The translations under genes and the position numbers were made by a program. Shown here in pieces: positions 1-11,511 of a DNA stretch of 64,000 nucleotides. Source of the DNA: Sorex araneus (lineage: Eukaryota; Chordata; Mammalia; Eulipotyphla; Soricidae). Every line of letters begins with the position of its first letter. The first letter of the stretch is position 1. A model generated the notes under the pieces. The model saw only the letters and a program-made list of their open reading frames with translations, did no database searches and was not told the origin of the DNA. The DNA lies in assembly GCF_027595985.1 (NCBI RefSeq), contig NC_073313.1, positions 106,163,052 to 106,227,051 on the forward strand. The letters run 5' to 3'.

Positions 1-1036
1 GAAGTAACAAAACCTACACTATTATTTATTTTTTTCAGCTTTAAAAAGAGAAATTCAACTGTTTCAGCTGCTTTTTATACCTAAGTTATAGGGAAATGGA
101 TAAACATAGTCACAGTATTTAAGTTGTTTCTATCGAATGAAGAAATATGCCCTATTGGATTTGTCTTTTAAGAGGAATTTCCTGTAAATTCTGTCTTAAG
201 AAAGTAGTTGTTTGAATTGAGTAGTCAGTAGTAATATAAACACATCTGCTATTTCCTTCACATTAAAGATCTTAACATGTAGTAAAATAAAAATGGTTAA
301 GTGTGAGTTTGCTTAGCTTAAAAACAAAATTATTGCATAAAATATGGAAACTTTTTCAAGAGAACAAATCCTGAGGGAAGAATAATCAATATAAAGCCTC
401 TAATATTCTTCTTCAATACATTGTTTTTAAATTATTAAGTCTACAGTCTTTGTAAACTAATGTTCAATTATAAAATTATTAAAAGGTAGTGCTATCCCCT
501 GTGAGTTAAAATGATGTTAGTGGTGATAATTTGTTCTGTGTTTGGACATAAATAAAATCATGCATGATAAATGCTGCTTTCTAAATTATGCAGGAATAAG
601 AATGCTCTGTGATTTGTTGCTGTGGCTACTGTTTGAAGATGATAGCTTTGCATCTCAGCTTCCTTACTTCTGTGTTCCAAAACTGTGCTAAAACCACCAT
701 GAAATGCCTGACTGCTACACATAGAGAAGGTCTGTCTGCTGCTTTTGTTTCCTTGCAGCCTGTTGCTAAATTAATTACAGAAAATACATGGTTAATTAGG
801 CTCCAAAAGCGGTCCGGTTATCTTAGGAGTCAACTAAAATTAACTCAGTTAAAAATCCAGCATTTCTTCTCACCTTCAAAACATAAAAAACTTTAATTTG
901 GAAATTAAGTAACTAAACACCTGAACAATGAAATCTAGCATATTTCATATGAAGTCCAATCATTTCACACCACTTATACTTTCTATCTTAGCATTAATGA
1001 ATAAAAATATACCTTACTTCCAGAAGCCATACTGTA
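1..1036. other. Low-copy AT-rich DNA, no gene seen
   Basis: No repeat family or coding signal is recognised here. A 95-codon open frame at 609-896 has no recognisable motif and is probably chance. Confidence 0.5.
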
Positions 1037-1048
1037 GCCTTATTATTA

Positions 1049-1299
1049 TAGCAGTGTAGCACTGTCATCCCATTGTTCAGGGATTTGCTCGAGCAGGCAC
1101 CAGTAATGTCTCCATTGTGAAACTTGTTGTTACTGTTTTTGGCATATCGATTACACCACAGGTAGCTTGCCAGGCTCTGCCATGCAGGCGGGATACTCTC
1201 AGTAGCTTGCAGGGCTCTCCAAGAGGGACTGGGGAATTGAACCTGGTTCGGCCGCGTGCAAGGCAAATGCCCTACCCGCTCTGCTATCACTGCAGTCCT
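1049..1299 (-). mobile_element. Long RTE-tailed SINE (tRNA-Ala head)
   Basis: The tRNA-like head lies at the right (1240-1292) and the tail at the left (ACAGTGCTAC-type, no poly(A)). The body contains the motifs GATATGCCAAAAACAGTAAC and CTCGAGCAAATC (reverse complement), which recur in the RTE element at 25-29 kb. A 12-bp direct repeat, GCCTTATTATTA, flanks it at 1037-1048 and 1300-1311. The perfect target-site duplication marks this as a real insertion with both ends intact. Confidence 0.8.
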
Positions 1300-1574
1300 G
1301 CCTTATTATTAGTGTCAGTTAATTATTCATATTGCTTTGTCTTCAAAAATTAGTCTTTAATTTTGTAAATTAAGTACTCTTATTGCATTGTTAATCTTGG
1401 CATTTAAAATTATTTTAGGTTATAAGCATATGTTTGCTTAGAAAACTATCCTATTATATGTAATATTGAATATTGTATTTATCAGGTATTATTCTTGTCA
1501 TTGATTCTTTTTCTCAATTCCTCACCTGGCCCTACTAGAGTCAAATTGAACTATTTTTTTCTTTCTTTATTATC

Positions 1575-1706
1575 TTTTAGGTTTATGGACAACACCTGGC
1601 AGTGCTCAGGGGCTACTCCTGTTTCTGTGCTCAAGGGTCACTTCTGCTACCACTTAGAAAACCACATGAAGTGCCAGCGGTTTAGTCTGTGTCCTTGCCA
1701 CATGTA
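1575..1706 (-). mobile_element. Degraded SOR-type SINE fragment
   Basis: It keeps the body motifs CACCTGGCAGTGCTCAGG and GCTACTCCTG in the order seen in intact copies, but the tRNA-like head is barely recognisable. No target-site duplication is visible, so it is an old copy. Confidence 0.5.
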
Positions 1707-1714
1707 AGGAAAGT

Positions 1715-2373
1715 TTCTTAATCCCTGTTCTATTTCTCTCATCCACTGAGACCTTTATTTTATTCACAGTAGCTATCCTGGTCCATGCACTAATAATCAA
1801 CTCTCCCAGCAAACTGAAGTGCTCTTATCCTGGGTTTACCCTACTTGAATTTCCATACTGGCAGCAGGATATTTTTCCCATATGTGTCACTATTGTCATG
1901 TTGTTCCCTGCAAAGGGTTCCAAACCTCTCGATCCCTTTCTTTGTTATATCAAAACTTAAACCCCGGTATATTAAATGCTTTCTTTCCAATTAACACTAC
2001 ATCTAACCATTTTTATACGCTTTCTGTACAGCCTATTCTCTCAAATTCACCTCCCATTTATTAAAATACATAGTCACTTCCCAGGCTTCCAGTTAGATTA
2101 TTTTCTCTTGATGCATTCTGCATTTGACTTAGCCATCACCAATTTTACTTAGGTTATTTCTCATATATAAACGTTTTTCCCTTTCACTAGTTAATACACA
2201 TTACCTTGTTCAAAACTAAGCTCATGTTCACTCAGAAAACCGTCCCCCACTCACATAATCTCAGAAGTACTGCTTGATTTTCTGAAACATTGTGTAGAGA
2301 TAGAGCTAGAGATGGTATTTATGAATAGTCATTATTAAATTATTAAATGGCATAATTACTAAATGGTAACCAT
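1715..2373. other. Low-copy DNA, no gene seen
   Basis: I recognise nothing in this stretch. A short open frame at 1882-2064 has no motif. Confidence 0.45.
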
Positions 2374-2392
2374 TATTAAAATGATATTTTTC

Positions 2393-2557
2393 CATTTTTT
2401 GGGTCACACCCGGTGATGTACAGGGGTTACTCCTGGCTCTTCACTCAGAAATTACTACTGGCGGTGCTCAGGGGACCATATGGGATGCTGGGAATCAAAC
2501 CCGGGTCAGCCGCATGCAAGGCAAATGCCCTACCCGCTGTGCTATCACTCCAGACCC
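2393..2557 (-). mobile_element. SOR SINE with perfect 19-bp target duplication
   Basis: A complete minus-strand copy: poly(A) (as T) at left, body, then the tRNA-Ala-like head ending in CTGGAGTGATAGCACAGCGG on the minus strand. The direct repeat TATTAAAATGATATTTTTC occurs at 2374-2392 and 2558-2576 without mismatch. The right copy overlaps the upstream target duplication of the adjacent L1 at 2578, so this SINE landed at the same site later. Confidence 0.9.
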
Positions 2558-2577
2558 TATTAAAATGATATTTTTCT

Positions 2578-3274
2578 CACAGTAGAAAAGACATATGTAC
2601 CTGTATATTCATTGCAGCACTGTTCACAATAGCCAAAATCTGTAACCAACATGAGTGCCCTAAAACAGATGACTGGTTAAGGAAACTTTGGTACATCTAC
2701 ACAATGGAATACTATGCAGCTATTAGGAGAGATGAAGTCATGAAATTTGCTTATAAATGGATAGACTTGGTGAGTATCATGCTAAGTGAAATGAGTCAGA
2801 AAGAGAGGGACAGACATAGAAGGACTGCACTCATTTGTGGAGTATAGAATAACATCACATGAGGCTGACACCCAAGGACAGTAGATACAAGGGCCAGGGG
2901 GATTGCCCCATAGCTGGAAGCCTGCCTCATGAGCAGAGAGGAGAACGCAGATGGAGTAGAGAAGGGATCATTAAGAAAATGATGGCTGGAGGAACCAGTT
3001 GGGATGGGAGATGCATGCCGAAAGTAGATAATGGAACAAACATTATGACCTCTCAGTGTCTGTGTTGCAAGCCATATGCCCAAAAGAAGAGAGAGAGTGT
3101 GGGGAATATTGTTTGCCATGGAGGGAGGGGGAGGGTGGGAAAGGGGGGTATACTGGGAATATTGGTGGTGGGGAATGTGCACTGGTGGAGGGATGGGTGT
3201 TTGATCATTGTGATATTGTGACCCAAACATGAAAGCTTGTAACTATCTCCCGGTGATTCAATAAAATTTTTTTA
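2578..3274 (+). mobile_element. 5'-truncated L1 (end of ORF2 plus 3' UTR)
   Basis: It opens in the last codons of ORF2 (translation runs through MEYYAA, then [11 protein letters not shown]) and continues into the 3' UTR, with GCACTGGTGGAGGGATGGGTG and a terminal AATAAAA followed by a short A-tail. The flanks AAAATGATATTTTTCT (2562-2577) and AAAATGGTATTTTTCT (3275-3290) differ at one of 16 positions. This is about 0.7 kb of an element that is normally 6-7 kb, so it was dead on arrival. Confidence 0.85.
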
Positions 3275-3290
3275 AAAATGGTATTTTTCT

Positions 3291-3933
3291 ATACTTAGTA
3301 AATACTAATTATATTGACCTAATCCCCCGACCACACCTAACTGTCCTGATCACTCTGGCCACTTCCCCAGACACCATCCTTTTCACCATCCAGCCACTAC
3401 AAGATTAACTACCGGGATATCATGAGTAGATCCACGACTTTCTTTCTTGAACCCTGACATAAATCCAATAAGTTGATTTTGCTACATAGATGATTAAAGT
3501 AGTAAAATTATTGCTTATAACTATAATTAATTATTGGATTGGGAACACTGAACTAGATTACAAACTTCTCTAGAATATTGAGTTTGCCATACTCATCTTT
3601 TCATCACTAATGCTCAGTATACTGACTAGCAATCACGAATATAAAGGGAGAAAATAAGGAATCAAGGAAGGAAAAGAAAAAGGGAGCAGAAATAAATGAC
3701 CATGACTGGTTTAAATAGTTAATATTAGACTCCCTCATCTTGTCAATTATTTTCAACAGTACCTAAGAACTCCCTGAATGATTGCAAATCTTGGTAATTC
3801 CTGCCTGATAAAAGACCACTTTATCATTAAAGGAATTATCCCCATTTTTCTCTCATTTGTTATAGCTCAGCATACTTTTTCCACACATGCCCTTCTCTCA
3901 TCCTGTGGTTATTGTGAAAAACTTAGGAAATAC
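3291..3933. other. Low-copy DNA, no gene seen
   Basis: No family is recognised. The sequence is AT-rich with a purine-rich patch near 3640-3690. Confidence 0.45.
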
Positions 3934-3944
3934 ATGCAAGCCTT

Positions 3945-4323
3945 TAAAATGGAATGACCGGGGGCTGGAGCGATAGCACAGCGGGTAGGGCGTTTGCCTT
4001 GCACGCGGCCGACCCGGGTTTGAATCCCAGCATCCCATATGGTCCCCTGAGCACCGCCAGGGGTGATTCCTGAGTGCATGAGCCAGGAGTGACCCCTGTG
4101 CATCGCCGGGTGTGACCCAAAAACCAAAAAAAAAAAAAAAAATAAAATGGAATGACCTGCCACATAAGCGGGGTAGCGTGGGGGGAGGGATGCTGGGACC
4201 ATCGGTGGTAGAAAATGGGCACTGGTGGAGGGATGGACACTTGACCAATATTTGAAATGTAAGCACCAAATTTTGTAAGTCTGTAACTGTACCTCACAGT
4301 GATTTACTAATAAAAATTTATAT
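3945..4323 (+). mobile_element. Very short L1 3' end, host of a nested SINE
   Basis: Without the SINE, about 180 bp of L1 3' UTR remains, including the GCACTGGTGGAGGGATGG motif and a final AATAAAAATT. The flanking repeat ATGCAAGCCTT occurs at 3934-3944 and 4324-4334. The copy was extremely 5'-truncated at insertion and then split by the SOR SINE at 3960. Confidence 0.8.
3960..4142 (+). mobile_element. SOR SINE, near-consensus
   Basis: This is one of the cleanest copies: head GGCTGGAGCGATAGCACAGC, B box GGGTTTGAATCCC, body, then CCAAAAACC and a run of about 17 A. It is flanked by TAAAATGGAATGACC at 3945-3959 and 4143-4157 (15/15). The head resembles tRNA-Ala(UGC), with TTGCA at the anticodon-loop position and CAGCATCCC at the acceptor end. 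It lies inside the L1 fragment at 3945-4323 and is therefore younger. Confidence 0.92.
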
Positions 4324-4599
4324 ATGCAAGCCTTATTTCCCCCTCCCTTCATTAATTCCACTTGAGAACAAAGAATTCTAGTCCAGACATTGTAGAGTAA
4401 TAAGTGCCAAATTAATGCTAGTTATAGATACAGATCATAAACATTATAAATATAGTAATAATGATGATAAACTTCTAGTAAGGAAAAACATTTGTCATTT
4501 GTTGACATTTGTGAGTTCTCCCAACTCATCCCAACTCCCACTGTAATGCAGAGTTTAGGTATTCCTGTGTACTCACCATGTATTCTTGCCTTATATACT

Positions 4600-4658
4600 C
4601 AATACCTCCTAAAACAGTGGCACATTAGAGATACTTAATAAATACTTGTTGAATATAT
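4600..4658 (+). repeat. L2/MIR-like 3' end relic
   Basis: The order CAGTGGCACATTAGAGATACTT then AATAAATACTTGTTGAATATATG resembles the conserved end of ancient mammalian L2/MIR elements. Called from memory of that consensus; short and diverged. Confidence 0.4.
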
Positions 4659-4669
4659 GAAAAATGCAC

Positions 4670-4933
4670 TTATTTTTACTTTTTCATTGAATCACTGTGA
4701 GATAATTCCTTACAAAGCTCTTTGTGATTTGATTTCAGTCATACAGTATTCCAACACCCTTCCCTCCACCAGTGTACATTACCAGCACCAGTTTCACCAG
4801 GCTCCCTCTTGTCACCCCTTGCCTTCATGAAATTTGTCTGTAAATGGATGGACATGGAGATTACCATGCTGAGTGAAATGAGTCAAAAGGAGAGGGACAG
4901 ATAAAGAATGGCTATATTTATTTGTGATATATA
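4670..4933 (-). mobile_element. Small L1 with 5' inversion
   Basis: The left part (about 4675-4825) is L1 3' UTR on the minus strand; the right part (about 4826-4930) is ORF2 C-terminal sequence on the plus strand (GAAATGAGTCAAAAGGAGAG). The whole is flanked by GAAAAATGCAC at 4659-4669 and 4934-4944, with TATAT just outside. One insertion event with twin priming explains the opposed halves. Confidence 0.7.
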
Positions 4934-5022
4934 GAAAAATGCACGTTTTAAGATTAAAATCAAGATACTTCATGGACCACAAATGCTATTGCTTGATATT
5001 GCTTCCAGAATCTCCATAGAAG

Positions 5023-5099
5023 TCTGAGGAAGAGTTATGGTGCTAGAACACTTGCTTTGTGTGCATGAACCCTGGGTTTAATTCCCAGCACCACAAAAA
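5023..5099 (+). mobile_element. Head-only old tRNA-derived SINE
   Basis: About 77 bp with a tRNA-like 3' half (CCCTGGGTTTAATTCCCAGC) and a short A-run, flanked by AGAATCTCCATAGAAG (5007-5022) and AGAATCTCCATCGAAG (5100-5115). There is no SOR body. It could be an older, simpler family or a tRNA retropseudogene. Confidence 0.6.
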
Positions 5100-5115
5100 A
5101 GAATCTCCATCGAAG

Positions 5116-7160
5116 CTATCATCTAATATACTCTTTTTTAAACACTAAAATTCAAAATACCCAGTTATATTTTATAAGGCTAATCATTTTTATTCTAAGT
5201 TTTATATTATACCAAACCTGCCATAAAGGCTTTGTTTTCTATTACCTGCTTATAACAAATTTACAGATATTATTAATAAAATGAGTTTCTTTGGAGAACA
5301 AATGCCTTATGTATCAACTTATATTGTTTTGTTGGTAAGATGCATTCTAAGATCCAAACAACCAACTTAAAATCACTTTTGAAACATAACCATTTTTAGA
5401 TTTATGAGCTTCTTTTTTTCATTAGTTTTTGCTATCAAAAATTGTTTAAACACTGTAAGTTCTTTTCAGTGCCTCTGTCTAGGGGCTTGCAAACTCCGAG
5501 TTTTGTATAAATCCACAACACCCTGTAATGGGAGGGATTTTATTTTTCTGCTTGTTCACTTGTTCCTGGTTCCTAGTGTTACATTGAACTCAGTAACTAT
5601 TTTTGGATGAAAAACTTTACCTAAATGCAAATAATAGGTAAGGTTACAAGTACAGAAGATTGTGTATTATTTTTTGCAAAAGATGAAACATTAGTCACTT
5701 CAGTATTAGACTTGTTGATCATTCCTCTTGTTAGACTTTTTCCAGATAGTTTATTAAAAAGCAACAATGTAGCATAATATATAATAGTTTTAAATCATAG
5801 TATGTTTAAGATATTTTATTTTTCTCTAAATGTATCTTCCCTCTTTTCCTTAAATATATTGCCAAAAAGTATCATGAAGTACAATGTAAAATATTTGAGT
5901 TCAGGAGTAGAACAGTAGATTTTTTTGATTAATTCAAAACACTTTCCAAATTTGAAACTAAGGATTCAAAAGAGGAAGAGGAAAAGGTTTCATTTTTGAT
6001 TAGGAAAATATCAAGATGTTTAGACTATGTCTATTTGTAAGCCTTCCCCGTTCCTCCTTGGACACTATATTAAAATATCTGATATTTTATTTCTTAAGTG
6101 GTCGGTACATAGGAGGCATTCAGTATGCGTTATTATTTAAACTGCTCATTTGATTTTATATACTCAGTGTATTTTACAATCAAATAATAGATACATTAAA
6201 GACAAATTTTGTCCATGGAAGACTACATCAGTATTTCACATTTATTCAAAATCAAGAGCAAAGTATAAACCATTCTTCATTTTTGTTAATTAGCATTCAG
6301 AAAGCAATAATGTTAACATTTGAATAGTGTGTTTAAGAAAAAGTTACATTTGCATCTGAAAAGAGGTGTTCCTCAGAAAATAAAATTGGTGCTTTCAGAA
6401 TTAAAATACAAAAGCTAAACAAAATGTTTGCTTACTTAAAAAGATTTTAAAGATTGCCTCTAGATCCACCTAAAAGACTTTTGTCACATGGTTCAACACT
6501 CCTCTGGAATCTTTGAAGTGTTAGAGAATCAAAGCTGAGAGCACTCCAAAAAAAGTGAGACATGTAAGTTGAGAAACCTTATTCACAATACCTAATAGTA
6601 CAAGTTTATATTTACAGAAGAGTGATTTTTTTCTGGTAAATATCCTAACGTTATCTATTTCCTACAATTTTATTCTCCATATATATGTATATACAGTATA
6701 TTGTGGTTTTAAGCTATTTTTTCTCATCAATAAGACTAAATTTCTTGAGGATAAGGACTATCCATTGTCTTTCATGTTCCTGCGTGGCCTTGCTCTGTTA
6801 GTCACCTAATACTTTCGCTTGATTTGCGAATGCATACATGTCACATTCTGATAGCTTGTGACTCCTTTGTTTCAACCATTTTATACACAAAAGTACATGC
6901 TGTAGGATATAATAATAATCACAGTCTCTTGGCCTTGCATATAATCTAGAGGCAGTTATAACCATTAGTTGTGAGTTTTAAGGTGTTGTACAATTAAAAT
7001 GATTGAGATAGGAATGTGAAAGCATGTTCTGATGAGGAAATCCTTTAGCATATTAACTTACACATCAACTTGAAAAAGTTTTCAGATCGCTAACTTGATT
7101 CTCTGGTAATTTTACCCAAAGTTTTCTTTTAAAGCTCTCTCTTTAGAACTACAGGCATTT
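5116..7160. other. Low-copy DNA with possible faint L2/MIR traces
   Basis: No gene is seen. Phrases at about 6085-6130 (GTACATAGGAGGCATTCAGTA) and 6728-6790 (TTCTTGAGGATAAGGACT) resemble ancient L2/MIR 3' ends but are too short to be sure. The 68-codon frame at 5404-5610 has no motif. Confidence 0.4.
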
Positions 7161-7161
7161 T

Positions 7162-7341
7162 GGGCTGGAGAGATAGTACAGTAAGTAGTTAAGGATGTTG
7201 CCTTGCATATAGTTGATCCTAGTTCTATCCCAGACACCCATTTATAACCCCAAACACTGTCAGTAGTGACCCCTTAGCTCAGATATAGGAGTAAGCCTTG
7301 AGCACCACCAGGTGTGATCCAAGCCCTGTAACCTCCTAAAA
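7162..7341 (+). mobile_element. Diverged SOR SINE
   Basis: Head GGGCTGGAGAGATAGTACAG and the closing GAGCACCACCAGGTGTGATCC are readable, but the centre is rearranged and the poly(A) tail is gone. Clearly older than the copies at 3960 and 35785. Confidence 0.7.
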
Positions 7342-7344
7342 GAA

Positions 7345-7840
7345 TGTAGGCATATGATTTTATTTTTTTAAATTTCTGTTGTTTGTAGTTGAAATTAATT
7401 TACTATACATAATCTTTCCTTGATTTGAAAGGCTACAGCATTAAAAATTTAGTCAATATGATGTACTGAAGTGTTATTATTTACTTCCAGCAATTGTGTT
7501 ATAGAACATCTCTAGCTTCTAGATTCAGTTTTGGTTACGTGTATTTCATGAGGTCTATAAGTGTGTAATTTATCTTTAACAAAGGCAGGCTCTCACCAAT
7601 AGCAGATCACACACTTGTTAGTGAAAGTTATATATTTTTTCAGGTTTCTTTAACTAGTAGACCTGCCATAATATGTTATGCCATAATAGAATGAGTATTA
7701 ATGAGCAGAATATTGATTTTACATAATAAAAAAGGTATGGGAAGAACACTATACCAGAACTCAGGTGCTAAAGGTTTTAGTTCCATTTCTGCCACTTTCT
7801 AGCTGTATTATCATGTGATTTTGTTAATATTTTTCTTTTT
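7345..7840. other. Low-copy DNA, no gene seen
   Basis: Nothing is recognised between two SINE clusters. Confidence 0.4.
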
Positions 7841-7844
7841 AAAT

Positions 7845-7986
7845 TTTGGTTCTTTTATCATGCCCAGATTTGCCCAGTGATCACTCTTGGTGGGGCTCAG
7901 TGGATCATATGCAGTGCGAGGTATTGAATCCAGTTCAGCTGCATGCAAGGCAAACACCTTACCTGTTCTAGTCTCTCTCTGGCCCC
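7845..7986 (-). mobile_element. Diverged SOR SINE
   Basis: Body and head in minus orientation (CATGCAAGGCAAACACCTTACC near 7943, closing CTGGCCCC at 7980). The T-tract side is eroded. Confidence 0.65.
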
Positions 7987-8003
7987 AATTATGCTCTATC
8001 TTT

Positions 8004-8186
8004 CTGTTTTTTTTTTTCTTTTTGGGTGACACTCGGAGATGCATAGGGCACAGGGGTTACTCCTGGCTTTGCACTCAGGAATTACTACTTGGTGGTGCTC
8101 AAGGGACCTTATGGGATGCTGGGAATCGAACCTGGGTCGGTTGAGTGCAAGGCAAATGCCCTACTCACTGCTATCGCTCCAGCCGC
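8004..8186 (-). mobile_element. SOR SINE
   Basis: It begins with a T-run and CTTTTTGGGTGACAC and ends with GCTATCGCTCCAGCC, the mirror of the head. A small extra segment (GGGCACAGG near 8047) widens the body. Several overlapping short minus and plus frames across it are SINE translations, not genes. Confidence 0.8.
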
Positions 8187-8461
8187 ATTTCTTTTATCTT
8201 TTGAAAAATGGGATGTTAGGAATAAGTTTTTCCTAATTTTTCCTATAAACAGGAAAATTATACCTTCCAGTTTTTGTATACTCAAATTGAGCCATCCATA
8301 GAGGAAAAGTTTTACTGTGCCCTCAGAGCAAAAATCTTAAGAATTAAGCATCTTAATTTATTAAATATGGATTTGCCTTTATCACTTTCTGATTCATTAA
8401 AAATATTTTACCACAAATCATTTATGTACCATATAGTTTGTACATACACAGATATTACACT

Positions 8462-9490
8462 GAGTAGGAAGAAGTAATGCCTTTGCCCTTTTGGAGTTGA
8501 CATTTTAGTAGGTAATAGCCAAATAAATATACAACATATCAGGTAGTTGAAAAGTTCTGTTAGAATGGAAGTTTTCTTTTTTTTCTGTCATTGTACATGT
8601 TTTCTTTCTTATGTGAAATATAAATAATCAAAAAACTTTTAAAAATTATAATAAAGACAAGTGATACTCTGAGAACAATATGACAGTTATCAGAGTGGGA
8701 GGCAAAGTAGGGTGTGAGGAATTGGTAGATGGGTCAATCTGATAATGGAAATGACAAAATAACTTCGGTCATGGTGTATGTAGTGTTACACACATACAGA
8801 GAGACTGTACCTGGAAATTTATAGAGTAGAGTCAACCAATGGTAAAATAGTAAAAATCTTAATTAAAAATTATTAAAATAGCTAAAATTAGTATTTGTGA
8901 ATTGCCTGAGAGCATGACTATTGATTGACCTGAAGTCCTTCACAAAGTAGATGGCATTTTCTCTAAGATGCAACTACCATGAATGAACTATCCAAGCAGA
9001 GATCAAAGGAAGAATTTTGGGCATAGGAGCATAAAGTACAAGACATAAAAGTAGACATAAACTTGGAGAGTAAGAGGAACAGAAAGGAGACTGTGTAATG
9101 GACCATAGTAGGATCATAAGGAATGATCACATTTTGAGGAGGTTTGTAGATCAGGGTTAAGTTTGGAGTTTATTGTAGGTGTAATAGGAAGCCACTACAG
9201 AGGTGAGATGTTCATGTTAAAAAGAAAACTTAGGCTATCACTTTGATTGATAGGGCCTGAAAATGGAAGTTCATAGACCAGCGAGGAGAATATTTTAGTG
9301 CTATAAACAGTGATATAACAAGGGTAGTTATAAAGTGGTCAAAGTGATGTACTTTGCAGGTAAATTCTACAGAAATTGCAAAGGACTTAAGTTTAAATTT
9401 TGAGGGAAAGAGATGAGTTCATTGAAGACAACTTCTTGGTGTTTGACAGGAACAGATTTAGAGAAATTATTGTAAGCACAAACATTCTGA
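8462..9490 (+). repeat. Ancient eutherian interspersed repeat, about 1 kb (class unassigned)
   Basis: A chain of phrases in consistent order matches a widespread old mammalian repeat that I recall but cannot name: TGCCCTTTTGGAGTTGACATT near 8484, AGGAACAGAAAGGAGACTG near 9074, AATAGGAAGCCACTACAGAGG near 9183, and a segment ending near 9480. The divergence is high. Confidence 0.4.
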
Positions 9491-9504
9491 GGTGGATGTT
9501 TGGG

Positions 9505-9662
9505 ACTACTGGACAGTTTTTAAATTCTGGCTCTATTCTCAAGTCATTCCAGGTTATTCCTGGATCTTTACTCATGACTCATGGAACATATGTGATGCTT
9601 CGAATTCAACCCCAGATGTTTGCATACTAAGCAAGTACCTTATCCCCTGTACTCTTTGTCCC
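9505..9662 (-). mobile_element. Diverged SOR SINE
   Basis: Body motifs TTATTCCTGG and CTCATGGAACATATG(T)GATGCT and the terminal TTATCCCCTGTAC are present in minus-strand order; no terminal duplication found. Confidence 0.55.
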
Positions 9663-9898
9663 TAAATTCAAACATTTGTAAAAAAAATAGACCCCAATGA
9701 ATATCAAGCTCTATAAACCTTCACTTCTTTTCTCTTCTTTTAATGTAGACTTACGTGATTTTGTTTTACTGTCATCAGTGAAGCAGAATGAAGAATGTGA
9801 TAATTTCAGCTTTCAGACAAGTATGTGTCAATAATCATAATCCTTGTCATTTTCAGAATGAATAAACTATTCTAATACATTCCAGTTTTAAAATTAAC

Positions 9899-10044
9899 TG
9901 CACTGCAGCACTGTTGTCCCATTGTTCATTGATTTGCTCGAGCGGGAACCAGTAACTTCTCCACTGTGAGACTTGTTACTGTTTTTGGCATATTGAATAC
10001 ATCACAGGTAGCTTGCCATGCTTTACTGTGCGGGCAGGATACTC
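9899..10044 (-). mobile_element. Headless long RTE-tailed SINE
   Basis: Contains only the RTE-related body and tail (TTGCTCGAGCGGGAACCAGTAAC, then GTTTTTGGCATATTGAATAC) and stops before the tRNA head. TAAAATTAAC flanks it at 9889-9898 and 10045-10054, so it was 5'-truncated when it inserted. Confidence 0.75.
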
Positions 10045-10189
10045 TAAAATTAACATTTTAAGAAAAATTGTTGATTTACTTTTTGGAGGCAATTCCACAC
10101 TGCTTCTTTGGTATATTTTCATCCTTATCATATATTTATGAAGTATCTTTACCCACTAGATAGCTAGATACATAATTTTATTATTTTAT

Positions 10190-10312
10190 TTTTGAAGGTC
10201 TCTAGGGGCCACTAGTGGTAATCAGGAGTCCATGTTGGGTTGTTAGGGTCAAACCTGGGTCTTGTGCCTGCTAGGCATTTGTTCCAGTCCTTTGAGTTAT
10301 CTTTCAAGTCCC
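10190..10312 (-). mobile_element. Badly diverged SOR-like SINE
   Basis: Order TCTAGGGGCC, GGTCAAACCTGGGTCTTG and GTTCCAGTCC resembles a decayed minus-strand SOR copy. Confidence 0.4.
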
Positions 10313-10319
10313 TATTATC

Positions 10320-11430
10320 TAATTTTTAGATACTATTAAATGCTTTAAAACTCTGAAGAAAAAGTAGAATGAGATTATTTTTATGGAACACCCAAGGGCA
10401 GTTGAGGAAGTTTCATTCCATTTAGTTTCAAATACAGTATTAACCACTTTATATCTAATGCTGTCATGTATTGTATTAGTTAACTGATGGTTGTAGCTAT
10501 TTTCATTTCTTGTTTTGAAAAAACTACAAGGTTTTGTTTCACATATAGAATGCATATGAAGTGAATTCAAGGAATTTTAAATGTTTTTTTTAGATTATAG
10601 TTCTGGTGGTATCTTGAAACCATTGTTTGGAAACAGTTATTCTGTTTCTGATAAATCAAACTGATATGCCTTCTGCTGCTGTTATTTCTCAGTTGAACAG
10701 AGAAAGCTACATTATTTGATGTTTTTTTTTAATTCAAAATTCCCTTGAAGTGCTTCTTCTGTTCTCTTTGCTTATTATTACCTCTCTGAAGATCACTATG
10801 TTTGCTTTCATCCATCCTTCTCATTTGCTTTTTCAAGATAAGATTCTATCTTGGTATTTAAAGTTCAGTGGGACTCACAGTGTCATGAAGACACTAATGA
10901 CAAATTCCAACAAGGCTATCAGACACGCTATAACAGTCTATGCTTGATATCCATGAAAAAGATAAGGTTTTAAATTATAGTGCTTCTGTTTAATATGGAA
11001 CTATTCTTAAATTATACAATCCTGTCAGAATTATGTTCTTTTTATAATTTCATTTGGGCACATAGTTAAAAATTATGTATCTTTTTAAAGCTTGTTATAA
11101 AAACAGTAATCCTCTTACTTAGTCCTCTCTGGACTCATGATGTTCAACCTTTATGCCCTTACTCATTTTTTTCTGAACTAAATATTAATGTTTCTGTGTC
11201 TCAAATTTTCAACTTCAGGCATCTGTTGACTTCTCACTATGATGTATGAGGATTTTTCTCTTTTAAAATATATATATATATATTAATTTCAGTATCGCAT
11301 ACATAATTCTTCCTTTATATTCAATTTCCTATTATAAATATATTGTTTATAGAGTTATGGCTATGTTAATACAATTTATAGGTGACTGGTACTATGTTGC
11401 TTTCAAATTCCTTTAAGACTGCATTTTTTG
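10320..11430. other. Low-copy AT-rich DNA, no gene seen
   Basis: Nothing is recognised except a short (TA)n tract at about 11266-11284. Open frames here (for example 10750-10947) lack motifs. Confidence 0.45.
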
Positions 11431-11511
11431 GGGCCAGAGTGATAGTGCACTCCTACATGTTTTGCTGTTAAATTCACTAATATTAGCACCCAGATACCCT
11501 CCTCCTATTTT

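Noticed and set aside
609-896. 95-codon plus-strand open frame
   Set aside because: No recognisable domain, no splice or promoter context, in AT-rich low-copy DNA; probably chance.
3960-4030. SINE heads as functional tRNA-Ala genes
   Set aside because: Box A and B are present, but the acceptor and anticodon stems do not pair properly and the sequence continues into a SINE body with poly(A).
3898-4361. Three overlapping minus-strand frames of 117-150 codons
   Set aside because: They are translations across the SOR SINE and L1 tail; the same peptides recur at every SOR copy.
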